Shown here piece after piece: positions 7,925 to 16,926 of a DNA stretch of 64,000 nt; position 1 is the first letter of the stretch, and each line of letters starts with the position of its first letter. The notes below the pieces were generated by a model that saw nothing but the letters and a program-made list of their open reading frames with translations, was not told the origin of the DNA and searched no databases. A program made the translations under genes and the position numbers. This stretch comes from JAGVDM01 sp964642315 (GTDB lineage Bacteria; Patescibacteriota; Gracilibacteria; Peribacterales; Peribacteraceae): assembly GCA_964642315.1 (NCBI GenBank), contig CAZXOG010000001.1, positions 124,001 through 188,000 of the forward strand. Reading direction: 5' to 3'.

Positions 7925-10588
7925 ATGGGTTCTTCCTCCTACGATCCAGAGGCTCCGTGGCCCTGCATGCGTGGGGGAGTGTGCAATGACGGGGCGTTCC
8001 GCGCGTGCGCCACGTGCGTCCCGCATTTGCCGGTCCGCCATTTTCGGACGGACGGTTCAGTTTTTTCCTCCCCGGTGATCGGCCGCGGCGAAACCGTGTA
8101 CATAGGTTCGGCGGACAAATCCTTCTACGCGTTCGATCCGCTCCTCGGCAGGGAGGTGTGGCGGGTACGGCTCAAGGAGCTCATCGATTCTGCCGCGTGC
8201 ATCGGTCCGGACGGATCGGTGTACGTGCCTGCCGCGGACGGTCTCTACTGTTTCGACGCGCGCGGGAACCAGCGATGGCGCCTCGACCTGCTTGCCAGGA
8301 ACGAACGGTTCACCCCGAGCACAATTTACTGGTGGGAAGGCAACGTGGTACTCGGCCCGAACGGCTGGCTCTACGCGGGATGCGATGATTTTCACTTCTA
8401 TGCCTTGAATCCGCAGGACGGCTCGGTGCAGTGGGCGCTCCGCACGGGGTGCTGCGTGTGGACTGCAGCCGCATTCGGTCCCGATGGCACCGTGTACATC
8501 GGGTCATTCGACCGGTACCTCTACGCGCTTGATCAGGAAACGGGCCGTATCCGCTGGTCCACAAACCTTGGGAATTTCCTCGTCTCCTCACCTGCCGTTG
8601 CCGCCGACGGGACCGTGTTCATCGGGAGTTTCGACGGGAAGCTCTATGCGCTCAACGGAGCGAACGGCAAGGTGCTGTGGCACGTGGAGACCGGCGCGCC
8701 CGTGTATGCCTCTCCCGCGATTGCGGCAGACGACCTGCTCTTCGTCGGCTCTTCCGATGGCAAGATCTACTGCGTCGATACCGGGTGCCGGTCCATTCGC
8801 TGGACGTTCTTCACCGGCGATGCCGTGCGTTCCTCCGCGGCGCTGGGTCCGGATCCCGAAGGAGTGCAGCCGTACCTGATCTATGTTGGTGGCGGCAATG
8901 GACATATCTACGCATTGGAGCCTGGCGGGAAGCGCCGCTGGTCGTACAATACGACCGCGCAGAGTCCCGCAGGCCCGCAGTACTGCAACATCAATGCGTC
9001 CATTGCCGCAGGCGCGCACGGCATTGCCACGGCCTCTGCGAACGGAGATGTCATCTATGTGCCGTACAATGCATACAGGGAATTCGCAGGAAGCCCGTCG
9101 TTCTGCAGTGAACCGACTGACGGTTTCCCCCGGGAAGGCACGTTTCTCTGCCCGCTCTCCATCGGCGGCCTCCCCGCCGAACCGCGGCACCGTGCGCCCA
9201 TTCGCGTTCTTCCCGGAGAGACGATCAGCTTGCGGCCGCTCAGGCGCAAGAGCGGCGACACCGTCCGCGTGCGGCTGCATCCCCGCCGCATAAAAATTCG
9301 CAGGAGGGATTTCTTCGCGCACGAGGTGCACTGTTCGCCGGATGGAACGCAGATCAACATCGTGCCGAAGGGCCTTCCGCAGCCCGGAACATATCAGTTA
9401 AATCTCCGTATATCCCTCAAGGGACATGATCGGCGCACGGAGCGTACGCACCATACGTTCCGCGTGGAAGTTGCCGCGCCACGGTCGCCCTCGAGCGACG
9501 TGGCCGCGCCCATTCACGCCCCCGAGATCCGTGCCGTTCCGCCGTTGCGCATCACACAGATGTCCGTCTTCGATCCGCCGATCGTTCCGAGCTTTGATCA
9601 GATTGCCATCGCGAGTCTCACGATTGATGCGCGCATCGCGCGTGCGGATCCCGCAAAAGGAACGGTGCTCGGATGGGGTGTACAGAAGTTCGGATTCGAT
9701 GCCGAGGGGGACCCCGATGTCGGCATTCCGCAGCCGCGATTCTTCGCCTTCGCCTTCGCGGGGCGGTACCGCGACGGCGCGCTCCTCCTTGAGAGCCGGA
9801 ACTGCTCGTACGAGATCACGGCGTTCCCAGTGCCTCTTACGAAGCTCAGATTCACGGCCACCGTTTCGCACGCGGGTATCCGGGCGGGGAGCATGCTGAT
9901 GCTCGCGCACATCGGCCTCTTCGCGGCACTCAGGCGCGCCGTGCGCGATGCGCAGCTCGTGACGATTGGCGATACAGTGCGTTTCGTCTCGCGCCATGCC
10001 ATGAGAGCGTGGAGGTACGTTCGTTCCTGGTTCCCGCGGGAGCCCCGCATTGCGAACGCGTGGGATTTCCTCCACGCGTGCGGACAGCTCGCCAAGCTCG
10101 GATGGGGCATGCTCCTCGACCGGATCTGGCAGCCCTGGGGGCTCCTCGACCGGCATGGGCGTTTCTGCGGAGTGGGGACCTTCTCCGCTCTGCAGCCATC
10201 CATTGTTGACCACAGCGGCTTGCGCGTGCGCTCCTTTGCGTACGAGCGGCGCAGGCGGCAGGTGGTGCTGGAGTTCGATGCTGATCCGTCGTACCGCAGG
10301 CGCGATGCGGCGCCGGGTATCCTCCTCTACGATCAGCGCACGCTGCAGCCACTCGCCATTGACTACACGCGGTGGCTCACGACGGAGCGCACTGCGGGGG
10401 GAATTCCCCTCCGTGCAGTTCTCGATATACCGCCATCAGTCCGGCTCTGGGGGCGGAGCATCCAGGCGATAGCATTCATTGATCTCGAGGAACGCGCTGT
10501 GCTCGATCTCAAACGCGTGCACCAGCTGCGGAGGGATTCCATCGCAAGTACCGCCCGCTGGCTGCTCCGGGGGCTCTCATGGTCGTGA
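7925..10588 (+). CDS. PQQ-type beta-propeller repeat protein, 887 residues
   Basis: The N-terminal roughly 390 residues contain at least seven repeats of the PQQ/quinoprotein-like blade, for example GRGETVYIGSADKSFYAFD, GPDGTVYIGSFDRYLYALD, AADGTVFIGSFDGKLYALN and ADDLLFVGSSDGKIYCVD. The remaining roughly 490 residues have no recognised domain, though some stretches look like Ig-like beta-sandwich, and they contain an Arg-rich helical segment near 680-740. The start region carries a Cys cluster (CMRGGVCNDGAFRACATC) and no signal peptide, unusual for a quinoprotein-like propeller. A cytoplasmic scaffold, or a protein exported by another route, are both possible. No enzymatic residues are evident. 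Confidence 0.75.
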   Translation: MGSSSYDPEAPWPCMRGGVCNDGAFRACATCVPHLPVRHFRTDGSVFSSPVIGRGETVYIGSADKSFYAFDPLLGREVWRVRLKELIDSAACIGPDGSVYVPAADGLYCFDARGNQRWRLDLLARNERFTPSTIYWWEGNVVLGPNGWLYAGCDDFHFYALNPQDGSVQWALRTGCCVWTAAAFGPDGTVYIGSFDRYLYALDQETGRIRWSTNLGNFLVSSPAVAADGTVFIGSFDGKLYALNGANGKVLWHVETGAPVYASPAIAADDLLFVGSSDGKIYCVDTGCRSIRWTFFTGDAVRSSAALGPDPEGVQPYLIYVGGGNGHIYALEPGGKRRWSYNTTAQSPAGPQYCNINASIAAGAHGIATASANGDVIYVPYNAYREFAGSPSFCSEPTDGFPREGTFLCPLSIGGLPAEPRHRAPIRVLPGETISLRPLRRKSGDTVRVRLHPRRIKIRRRDFFAHEVHCSPDGTQINIVPKGLPQPGTYQLNLRISLKGHDRRTERTHHTFRVEVAAPRSPSSDVAAPIHAPEIRAVPPLRITQMSVFDPPIVPSFDQIAIASLTIDARIARADPAKGTVLGWGVQKFGFDAEGDPDVGIPQPRFFAFAFAGRYRDGALLLESRNCSYEITAFPVPLTKLRFTATVSHAGIRAGSMLMLAHIGLFAALRRAVRDAQLVTIGDTVRFVSRHAMRAWRYVRSWFPREPRIANAWDFLHACGQLAKLGWGMLLDRIWQPWGLLDRHGRFCGVGTFSALQPSIVDHSGLRVRSFAYERRRRQVVLEFDADPSYRRRDAAPGILLYDQRTLQPLAIDYTRWLTTERTAGGIPLRAVLDIPPSVRLWGRSIQAIAFIDLEERAVLDLKRVHQLRRDSIASTARWLLRGLSWS

Positions 10589-10600
10589 GCCGAAAGCCGC

Positions 10601-10921
10601 TCAGCCGCGGACTACCGGATACCCCGCGTGTTCCCATGTATCGAGTCCGCCGTCCATCCGGCAGACGTTGGGCAGGCGGAATTCATCGAGCAGAGCACAG
10701 GCCTTGCCCGCACGTCCGCCAGCTTTGCAGTGCACGTAGACTGCAGACATGCGCCGGAGTTTCTCCACGTGCGAGGGTAGTTCGTCGATCGGCAGATTTT
10801 CGACGCCGGGAATGTGCAGGGCTTTGTACTCTTCCGGGGTGCGGACGTCGAGGAAAGCGGTATTCGCCGGTTTCTCTTCGAGCGCCTTCTTGAATACCTC
10901 CATCGACACAACGCATGACAT
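10601..10921 (-). CDS. Rhodanese-like domain protein
   Basis: A 106-residue single-domain rhodanese. It has the DVRTPEEYKALHIPGVENLPID segment and the active-site loop VHCKAGGRAGKA, whose Cys would carry the persulfide, followed by MDGGLDTWEHAGYPV near the end. Proteins of this size usually shuttle sulfane sulfur in the cytoplasm. ATG 10921 is preferred over the in-frame ATG at 10945 because MSCVVSMEVFKKAL begins at the expected domain boundary. The gene is convergent with the propeller gene, 12 bp apart, and divergent from the exchanger. Confidence 0.9.
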   Translation of the reverse strand: MSCVVSMEVFKKALEEKPANTAFLDVRTPEEYKALHIPGVENLPIDELPSHVEKLRRMSAVYVHCKAGGRAGKACALLDEFRLPNVCRMDGGLDTWEHAGYPVVRG

Positions 10922-10974
10922 GCCCCCATGGTACCGGAATCGCATTCCGTTCGCCGCTGTGTTCGCTCGGGGAA

Positions 10975-11003
10975 TTGACTATAATAGAATATATATGTAA
11001 AAT
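10975..11003 (+). promoter_or_regulatory. Promoter of the cation exchanger gene
   Basis: TTGACT (10975-10980), a 17-bp AT-rich spacer, then TAAAAT (10998-11003). The predicted start near 11010 leaves a 5' leader of about 17 nt before ATG 11027. A second TATAAT (10980-10985) overlaps the spacer. Confidence 0.6.
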
Positions 11004-11026
11004 ATACATTAGAACACACAGCAACA

Positions 11027-12031
11027 ATGGTCATTCTCCACGTGCTCCTCGCGGCCTCCGCGATTCTCGCGATCTGGTTCCTCTCCGGCGTGCTCATCGA
11101 TGCCGTGGATCGCGTGGCGCATAGGTACCACAAGCCGGGGTTCTTCGTGGCGTTCTTCATTCTGGGATTCCTCACATCCATCGGCGAAATTTCCGTCGCG
11201 GTGAACTCCAGTTTTGAGGGGGTCCCCCAGGTGTCCGCAGGGAACTTGGTTGGGGCCTCGTTCGTGATTTTCCTGCTGATCATTCCGCTCCTCGCGATTG
11301 CGGGGAACGGCATAGCGATGCGGCTCGTTCTCACCCGCCGAAGTCTGGCGCTCCTCCTTTTCGTCGTGCTGCTGCCGGCGTTCTTTGCGCTGGATGGCGG
11401 AGTGAGTCGTCGCGAAGGCATCGTCATGCTGCTCCTCTACACCACACTCCTCTTTGCCGTACGCAAGCGCCAGCCATCCGAGGAGATCGTGCGTGAGACG
11501 GTGGCCGGAGTGCAGGACGCACTGGCGCACAAGCACCGTGCAACTGCCCTCGACGTGGGGAAAGTCTTCATCGGTGCCGTTGTCATTTTCTTCGCCGGGA
11601 AAATCCTCGTGGAGGAGGCAGTATTCTTCTCGCAGCTCTGCAAAGTGCCGCCTTCTTTCATCGGTCTCCTGCTGCTCTCCATCGGGACGAACATTCCGGA
11701 GCTCGCCATTGCGTTGCGGTGCGTCCTCGGTCGGCAGAAGCACATCGCCTTCGGAGATTACCTGGGATCCGCGGCGGCGAACACGCTGCTCTTCGGCGCA
11801 CTCCCCATCGTGAACGGCGACTTCATCGTCGAGCACAGCGAGTTCCTCTTCACCTTCTTCCTCTTCGTTATCGGTCTGGTGCTGTTCTTCTGGTTCTCGC
11901 AGACCAAATCCCTGCTTTCGCGCAGGGAGGGTATCGTGCTCATAACGTTCTACGGCTTGTTCCTCATCGCACAGGCCTTCAACATCACGCAGGTCATTCC
12001 GCAGGTTTACGGTTTCGCTGGAGGTGCTTAG
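11027..12031 (+). CDS. Sodium/calcium exchanger-family (CaCA) membrane antiporter
   Basis: A 334-residue protein with about ten membrane helices and the two inverted alpha-repeats of the family. The first is GFLTSIGEISVAVNSSFEG...SAGNLVGAS. The second is SIGTNIPELAIALRC...GDYLGSAAANT. The acidic residue in each repeat (GE and PE) is the expected cation ligand. It likely exchanges Ca2+ or another cation for Na+ or H+ across the cytoplasmic membrane. A central hydrophilic loop (about 140-180) separates the halves. Its stop overlaps that of the convergent MFS gene. Confidence 0.85.
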   Translation: MVILHVLLAASAILAIWFLSGVLIDAVDRVAHRYHKPGFFVAFFILGFLTSIGEISVAVNSSFEGVPQVSAGNLVGASFVIFLLIIPLLAIAGNGIAMRLVLTRRSLALLLFVVLLPAFFALDGGVSRREGIVMLLLYTTLLFAVRKRQPSEEIVRETVAGVQDALAHKHRATALDVGKVFIGAVVIFFAGKILVEEAVFFSQLCKVPPSFIGLLLLSIGTNIPELAIALRCVLGRQKHIAFGDYLGSAAANTLLFGALPIVNGDFIVEHSEFLFTFFLFVIGLVLFFWFSQTKSLLSRREGIVLITFYGLFLIAQAFNITQVIPQVYGFAGGA

Positions 12032-12696
12032 TCAGCCAATCCGCGTTGTTGCCGCCGGATCTTCGTATCCGGCATGCAGGGTACCGCCGGGTGCGTTGTC
12101 GACTGCTCCGAAACGAGCACGAAGAGCACGCCGCAGCCGGCAATGGAGAGCGCTCCGGCTCCGAGCATGACGGCGGGGAACCCGAAGCGGTCGGCAATCG
12201 CCGCTCCAATCGCCGCCGCCAACGCCGTGCCGAGGCCGACCAGCGTGGAGTAGAGCGACCACTCGAAACTCTCGTGCCCCCTGTCGAGATGCGTGCTCCA
12301 CAGGCCAAGCCATGAGGAGTACGCAAAGCCGCTCCCGAGGCCGAGAATGAACTGCGCGAGGAAAATCAGCCATACGCTGTCCGCAGCGATATACAGGAAA
12401 GGAACGGCAGTGGCGCAGGCGGTGCTCGCGAGGAGCCAGAGGCGCTTGGCCCGGTCACTCACGCGGTCAATGTGCAGAGAGAAGGGGAGCTGCGAGAGGG
12501 ATTTGGTCACGAGGAAGATGCTGCTCGCAATGCCCGCCGTGAACACGGAGCCCCCCGCGATATCCTTCTCGATGAAGATTGCAAGAATCGGATCAATCAG
12601 TCCGAAGCCCGTGAGCACCGTGATATCCGAGATCGTGAGCAGGAGAATGGTCCGGTTCATGCGCATGGTGTTCATGGGATGGAGGAGTATCCGCAT
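12028..12696 (-). CDS. Half-size MFS-like membrane protein
   Basis: 222 residues with about six membrane helices, matching the N-terminal half of a major facilitator (MNRTILLLTISDITVLTGFGLIDPILAIFIEKD...; loop DRVSDRAKRLW; FILGLGSGFAYSSWLGLWSTHL). The second half expected of a 400-residue MFS protein is absent. The C-terminal tail is short and polar with no trace of further helices before the stop. It may be a truncated gene or a true six-helix form that dimerises. Start 12696 is one of several possible Met codons. It follows the deacetylase gene with an 8-bp separation and probably shares its operon. Confidence 0.65.
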   Translation of the reverse strand: MRILLHPMNTMRMNRTILLLTISDITVLTGFGLIDPILAIFIEKDIAGGSVFTAGIASSIFLVTKSLSQLPFSLHIDRVSDRAKRLWLLASTACATAVPFLYIAADSVWLIFLAQFILGLGSGFAYSSWLGLWSTHLDRGHESFEWSLYSTLVGLGTALAAAIGAAIADRFGFPAVMLGAGALSIAGCGVLFVLVSEQSTTHPAVPCMPDTKIRRQQRGLAD

Positions 12697-12703
12697 CTTG
12701 CGC

Positions 12704-13648
12704 TCATGGAAGGAGGGAAGCGAGGTCTGTGGCATCCGTCATCATGATTCTCGGCAGCTTGAGCCAGTCGTCCTTCTCGGTCACTTCGCGCGGGTCCATG
12801 ATGGTCGCCGTCTGGTAGCCGGCAGCTTTCGCCCGGTCACGGACCGTCGCATTCTGCATCGTGAGCGGATACGCAAGATGCCGAACCGGTTTACCCGTGA
12901 GTTCTTCGAGAATGCGTCTGCTCTCGCTGAGCTCTGCATCCATCTTTCCCATCGGCAGATTGGTGAGCGCCGCATGCGTCACCGTGTGGGACTGGATATC
13001 CATGCCCGCGGCGAGCAGCGCGGGCACTTGTGCTCTGCCGATGAACGCGGGGTTGTCGAGCCGGTTCGCAATCAGGTAGAACACGGCGATCTGCCCGTTC
13101 CGTGCGAGTACGGGGAACGCGGAATCGAACGCATTCATGTTGTTGTCATCGAAGGTGACCACAACAGGCTTCATTGGTCCGGCGCGTTCTCCACGGAGAA
13201 TTTGCGTGAGCGTATCCAGGCTCACGGTCGTGTACCCGCGATCGATGAGCCACTGCATCTGCCGCTCGAACACGTCCGGCGAAACCGTCATCTTCCAGCT
13301 CCAGGTTTCCAGGCTCCATCCTTGCTGCGGACGCACATGGTGGTAGACGAGGATGGGGATGCGCACGTGCGCCGGGGGCAGGGGGATGGCGGCAGGGGAT
13401 GCAAGAGGCGATGCAGTCGTGGGAGGACGGGCGAGGCGGCGCGCTCTCCTTTCCTGGGAGCGCCTGATAATGGCTTCGCTGCGGGTTCCTTGCGAATTCT
13501 TACCCTCTGCGCTGCCGGCTGGCAGTGCCGTTGCGGCGAGCATCGCGCAGGATACAGTGAGGCCGAGCACGGCCAACACCCCCGCTCGTTTCCGTGGAGA
13601 ACAGGGGGGTGAGAAAGGCCTGTGCTGCATTGCCTGCTGTTCTGTCAT
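12704..13648 (-). CDS. Polysaccharide deacetylase (NodB homology), membrane-anchored or secreted
   Basis: A 314-residue protein with an N-terminal hydrophobic segment (about 22-44, AGVLAVLGLTVSCAMLAATALPAGSA), a basic/Pro-rich linker, and a NodB domain from about 95. Motifs: ILVYHHV entry, VVVTFDDNNMNAFDSAFPVL (catalytic Asp-Asp pair), and SHTVTH (metal-binding His pair), then LAYPLT. The family removes N- or O-acetyl groups from glycans outside the membrane. It sits 3 bp after the CARDB/SLH gene, so the two products are probably made together and both act on the envelope. Confidence 0.88.
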   Translation of the reverse strand: MTEQQAMQHRPFSPPCSPRKRAGVLAVLGLTVSCAMLAATALPAGSAEGKNSQGTRSEAIIRRSQERRARRLARPPTTASPLASPAAIPLPPAHVRIPILVYHHVRPQQGWSLETWSWKMTVSPDVFERQMQWLIDRGYTTVSLDTLTQILRGERAGPMKPVVVTFDDNNMNAFDSAFPVLARNGQIAVFYLIANRLDNPAFIGRAQVPALLAAGMDIQSHTVTHAALTNLPMGKMDAELSESRRILEELTGKPVRHLAYPLTMQNATVRDRAKAAGYQTATIMDPREVTEKDDWLKLPRIMMTDATDLASLLP

Positions 13649-13651
13649 CCC

Positions 13652-16204
13652 TCACGGTGCCGTGAAGGAAATCTCGGCGCAGTTATCCGCTTCGTTGCTC
13701 TCCGCAATCGTCGTGCTGCCGATGTAGGACCGGTCCGCGCACATGTGGAAGATGTGCGTCCCGGCAGGCACCGAACCCACTTCCCACTGGAAAATGTGCG
13801 ACTGTCCCGGCGTGAGGGCGTTCGTGGATTTGTACGATGCGGCATCTGCAATCGTGTCGCTCTGGTAATCCATCCACATGAGCGTGTAGGACGCCGCAGC
13901 GTTCACGTTGCCGGCATTCGTCGTGCGGCCGGAGGCGATGTACGTTCCGGCTGCCCCGGCTTTCGGAGCCAGGGAGTCGACGTGCACCTGGAAGTTCGGC
14001 TTCTGAACGGCTGGCTGAACCGCCTGTACGGTGAAGATGTTCGAACTGCAGTTGTGCGCGGAATCTTGCTCTGCAAAGTCCGGCCCCATGTTCACGCACA
14101 CACGTACGCGGTGGGTTCCCGCAGTGGCGATCCAGCCTACCGACAGTGGGTTGTCCGTCGTGCTCCACGTGACCGTGGAGGATGCGCCGGCCGCGAGGGC
14201 GGGGACAGGTTTCGCAGCGGTATCGGAACTCAGCCAGTAGTCCGGGGTTCCGTCATTCCCGACATCGATGGCGTATGTTGCGCTCGTTGGGACGGATGCT
14301 GCGCCGCCGATGTTGTGGATCGTCGCAGAGAAGCTATACGCGCCCTGTGGAACGATGTTCGGGGATACCACGACGCTCTCGACGTAGTAATCCGGAAGTG
14401 CAGCAGCCTGCTGTGCAGGCGGATTCTGCTGCTGTCCCGCCGCTCCAATCGGGAGGACTTGCAACGTCGTCTCCGCGCAGTTGTTCTGCCAGTTCGATTC
14501 GGTGACGGGAACAGGGGAGAAGCTCACGACGTTATTCGCGCACACGCGGATGCGGTGCATGCCAACGGAGGGAACCCAGAGGAGCGATGGATCGTCCCCT
14601 TCGGTTGTCCAGGTCGCTTCCGCCTCGCCGTAGGCCCCGATGGAAGGTGTCCGTATCGCCGTCCCGCTGGTGTCGTAGCTGCCGTCCGCATCCCTATCCA
14701 CCATGACAGTCGTGATGCTCGGCGCCGCTCCCCGCGGGCTGTCATTGTAGACGAGGCCGCGGATGGTAAAGGTATCCAAAACCGTGATGACTGCAGACGG
14801 CTCCACAACGACTTCCGCCGTCGTGAAGTCCGGCAGTGAAGCCGCGGGATTCTCCGTCTCCTCCGGTTCGAAAGGCTCTTCTTGCTCCTCCGGCATCGCT
14901 GGGTCCTCCCATTCCTCTTGCGCCGCCGGATCGGCCGGTTGCGCGTCGTCCGGTTCGCTATTGGCAGGAGCGGCGGCATGCTGGCCAGTTGTGTTCGCCG
15001 GGGACGAGGAAGCCCCGGTATTACCTGTGAGAGGCGTGCCATCAAGGTTCTGGAGCAGGCGGAACATGATGATGGCAGCCTGCGCGCGGTTCAGCGTGTC
15101 CTTCGGCCCGAACCGTCCGTCCGGATAGCCGGTCATGAGGCCGGTTGCGCGCATCATGGCGACTGACTCGTATGCGGAGTCCGTGATCGGGACATCCGGG
15201 TAGGAAGGGCTGTTTGCGAGCAGATCCCCGCGCGACACTCCGAAGGAGGCACCCGGGTCTTGCCGCGCGTCGTCGAGCAGGACGGCCGTCATTGCACGCG
15301 TGGCTGGCGCATCCGGCTTGAACTCGACGAATTCCGCGACGAGTCCTGCTTTCATAAGCGCGCAGAGTGGCGTGTATGCGTAGTGGCTCTGTGGTACGTC
15401 GTCGAAGTACTGTTCGCAGTTCGTGGGGGCTGCGAGAGCGCCGGAGTACCGCAAGGTGCGGTAGATCAGCGTGGCCACCTGCCCGCGGGTCACCGGATCG
15501 GCGGCGCCGTAGCGCCCGTCCTCATACCCGCGGATGATATCGAAACGCGCGAGCAATTCGATTGCTTCGCGAGCCCAGTCGGGGATCACATCGCGGAAAG
15601 AGATCACCGTGATCCTCGTGCTGCTCGAAGACGAGGAATCGGACGACGTTTCCCCCGCGGTTCCCGCTATCGTCACCACTTTGTCACTGCAGTTGTTGGC
15701 ATCATCCGTTTCCTGCAGGTAGAAGTCCGGATCCTGCGTCGGGATCGCCGCGCACACCCGGATGCGGTTTACAGTGCCCGGTTGCGGTTCCCAGTCGATC
15801 GGTGGGGGGACTGATGTATTCGCCCACGTGACGGATTGCGTTCTGCCGGAGGGCAGAGATGCCACGATGCGCAGTACGCCGGTGTACTCCCATGTGCCAT
15901 CATCTCCATCGTCGATCGTGAGTTCGGCGTAGCTCCTGTTCGTTGCTCGGCCGGTGCCGGCGTTGCGCACGGTCGCACCGATGACGTAGGAGCTTTCCGG
16001 ATCGACGGGATCCGGAGTCGTGCGCACGTTCTCCACGACGTAATCGGGGACGTTCGCGCCGGGCCGCGCGTCGGCTCGGAGCGCCGAGCGGAATTCCGGT
16101 GTGCTCTGCAGTGTGCTGTACACGACTGCGAGCATGGTGAATGCACTCATCAGGAATCCCAGACGAATACGGGACTGCCGAGTGCAACGGCGTGCCTTGA
16201 CCAT
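13652..16204 (-). CDS. Large surface protein: CARDB domains with three SLH domains
   Basis: An 850-residue protein with a signal/anchor helix (about 13-32). Domain order: CARDB-like domain 1 (about 52-180, PDYVVENVRTTPDP...), a Ser linker, three SLH domains (about 205-390; IIRGYEDGRYGAADPVTRGQ, YPDVPITDSAYESV, GYPDGRFGPKDTLNRAQA), an acidic Pro/Glu linker (about 400-465), then three more CARDB-type domains (about 465-600, 612-740 and 745-850). CARDB modules are Ig-like adhesion or spacer folds, so this probably spans and decorates the S-layer. It is the first gene of an operon with the deacetylase and half-MFS genes and has its own promoter at 16238-16266. Confidence 0.88.
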   Translation of the reverse strand: MVKARRCTRQSRIRLGFLMSAFTMLAVVYSTLQSTPEFRSALRADARPGANVPDYVVENVRTTPDPVDPESSYVIGATVRNAGTGRATNRSYAELTIDDGDDGTWEYTGVLRIVASLPSGRTQSVTWANTSVPPPIDWEPQPGTVNRIRVCAAIPTQDPDFYLQETDDANNCSDKVVTIAGTAGETSSDSSSSSSTRITVISFRDVIPDWAREAIELLARFDIIRGYEDGRYGAADPVTRGQVATLIYRTLRYSGALAAPTNCEQYFDDVPQSHYAYTPLCALMKAGLVAEFVEFKPDAPATRAMTAVLLDDARQDPGASFGVSRGDLLANSPSYPDVPITDSAYESVAMMRATGLMTGYPDGRFGPKDTLNRAQAAIIMFRLLQNLDGTPLTGNTGASSSPANTTGQHAAAPANSEPDDAQPADPAAQEEWEDPAMPEEQEEPFEPEETENPAASLPDFTTAEVVVEPSAVITVLDTFTIRGLVYNDSPRGAAPSITTVMVDRDADGSYDTSGTAIRTPSIGAYGEAEATWTTEGDDPSLLWVPSVGMHRIRVCANNVVSFSPVPVTESNWQNNCAETTLQVLPIGAAGQQQNPPAQQAAALPDYYVESVVVSPNIVPQGAYSFSATIHNIGGAASVPTSATYAIDVGNDGTPDYWLSSDTAAKPVPALAAGASSTVTWSTTDNPLSVGWIATAGTHRVRVCVNMGPDFAEQDSAHNCSSNIFTVQAVQPAVQKPNFQVHVDSLAPKAGAAGTYIASGRTTNAGNVNAAASYTLMWMDYQSDTIADAASYKSTNALTPGQSHIFQWEVGSVPAGTHIFHMCADRSYIGSTTIAESNEADNCAEISFTAP

Positions 16205-16237
16205 GGGAAAGTGGGGAAAATGTGTGTTTCTGCGGAA

Positions 16238-16266
16238 AGTATACGCTTTCTACGGTTTTTTGTGAA
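16238..16266 (-). promoter_or_regulatory. Promoter of the CARDB/SLH operon
   Basis: On the minus strand TTCACA (16266-16261) and TATACT (16243-16238) are separated by 17 bp. The predicted start is near 16231, giving a leader of about 27 nt to ATG 16204. The leader has no Shine-Dalgarno match. Confidence 0.55.
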
Positions 16267-16282
16267 TGTTGCCGTGCAACGA

Positions 16283-16861
16283 TCAGTCAATCTGTACAGA
16301 TGCAACGGCCGCTTCCATGGACGGTCGGCATACGAAATCGAAGAGCTGGCTTACCGCAACGAATCCCAAGCCGTAGGAATTTCCGCGGGCAGGGAATACG
16401 TACGAAACCGAGCGGATCGTGGAGAACTGCGTCGCCACTTCGGCATCGACGAATGCCCGTTCCGGCGTAATGTCGCTCCCCAGAATCTCCAGGCCGCTTA
16501 CCGCACTTTTCTGGGCTTGCAGACGTGAGCGCGTGAATTCCTCGAACGTTTCCTCCTCAGGGATGGGGAGGACGTTCAGCATGAAAATACAGCCGGTGTT
16601 TTCCACGGCGATTTCCATGGTCTCGTCGGGCGATGGCACGGAACCGGTCCCGGCATGCGGCCAGTCTGGATACCGCATGAAGAAGCCATTCGCTCTGTAT
16701 TCGGCATAGGGCTGCCCATCGGGGAATTCGCCTGGCCGCGCCTCTGCCGCATCGCTCTGTATCGGATCGGTGGGGGCATTGGCGTCATTGCCGCATGCGG
16801 CGAGCGACAGGCTCATGCTGAGCATCACTACCGCCCAAATGCGCTGGATCGGGATTCGCAT
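16283..16861 (-). CDS. Predicted lipoprotein, 192 residues
   Basis: A lipoprotein signal (MRIPIQRIWAVVMLSMSLSLAACGN) with lipobox LAAC places it on the outer face of the cytoplasmic membrane. The mature part has an acidic linker followed by a PsbP-like alpha/beta domain (ANGFFMRYPDWPHAG...MEIAVENTGCIFMLNVLPIPEEETFEEFTRSRL). This fold is common in small bacterial lipoproteins of unknown role. Start 16861 is preferred over 16876, placing basic residues directly before the hydrophobic core. The function is unknown. Confidence 0.7.
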   Translation of the reverse strand: MRIPIQRIWAVVMLSMSLSLAACGNDANAPTDPIQSDAAEARPGEFPDGQPYAEYRANGFFMRYPDWPHAGTGSVPSPDETMEIAVENTGCIFMLNVLPIPEEETFEEFTRSRLQAQKSAVSGLEILGSDITPERAFVDAEVATQFSTIRSVSYVFPARGNSYGLGFVAVSQLFDFVCRPSMEAAVASVQID

Positions 16862-16926
16862 GCGCGCATGGTGCACCGGAGCGCGACGGGAAACAAGCGC
16901 GCGTCCGTGTTCCGTGTTTCCCGATG

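Noticed and set aside
13622..14839. Plus-strand frame opposite the CARDB/SLH gene
   Set aside because: Arg- and Cys-rich antisense translation without domains; the minus strand encodes clear CARDB and SLH modules.
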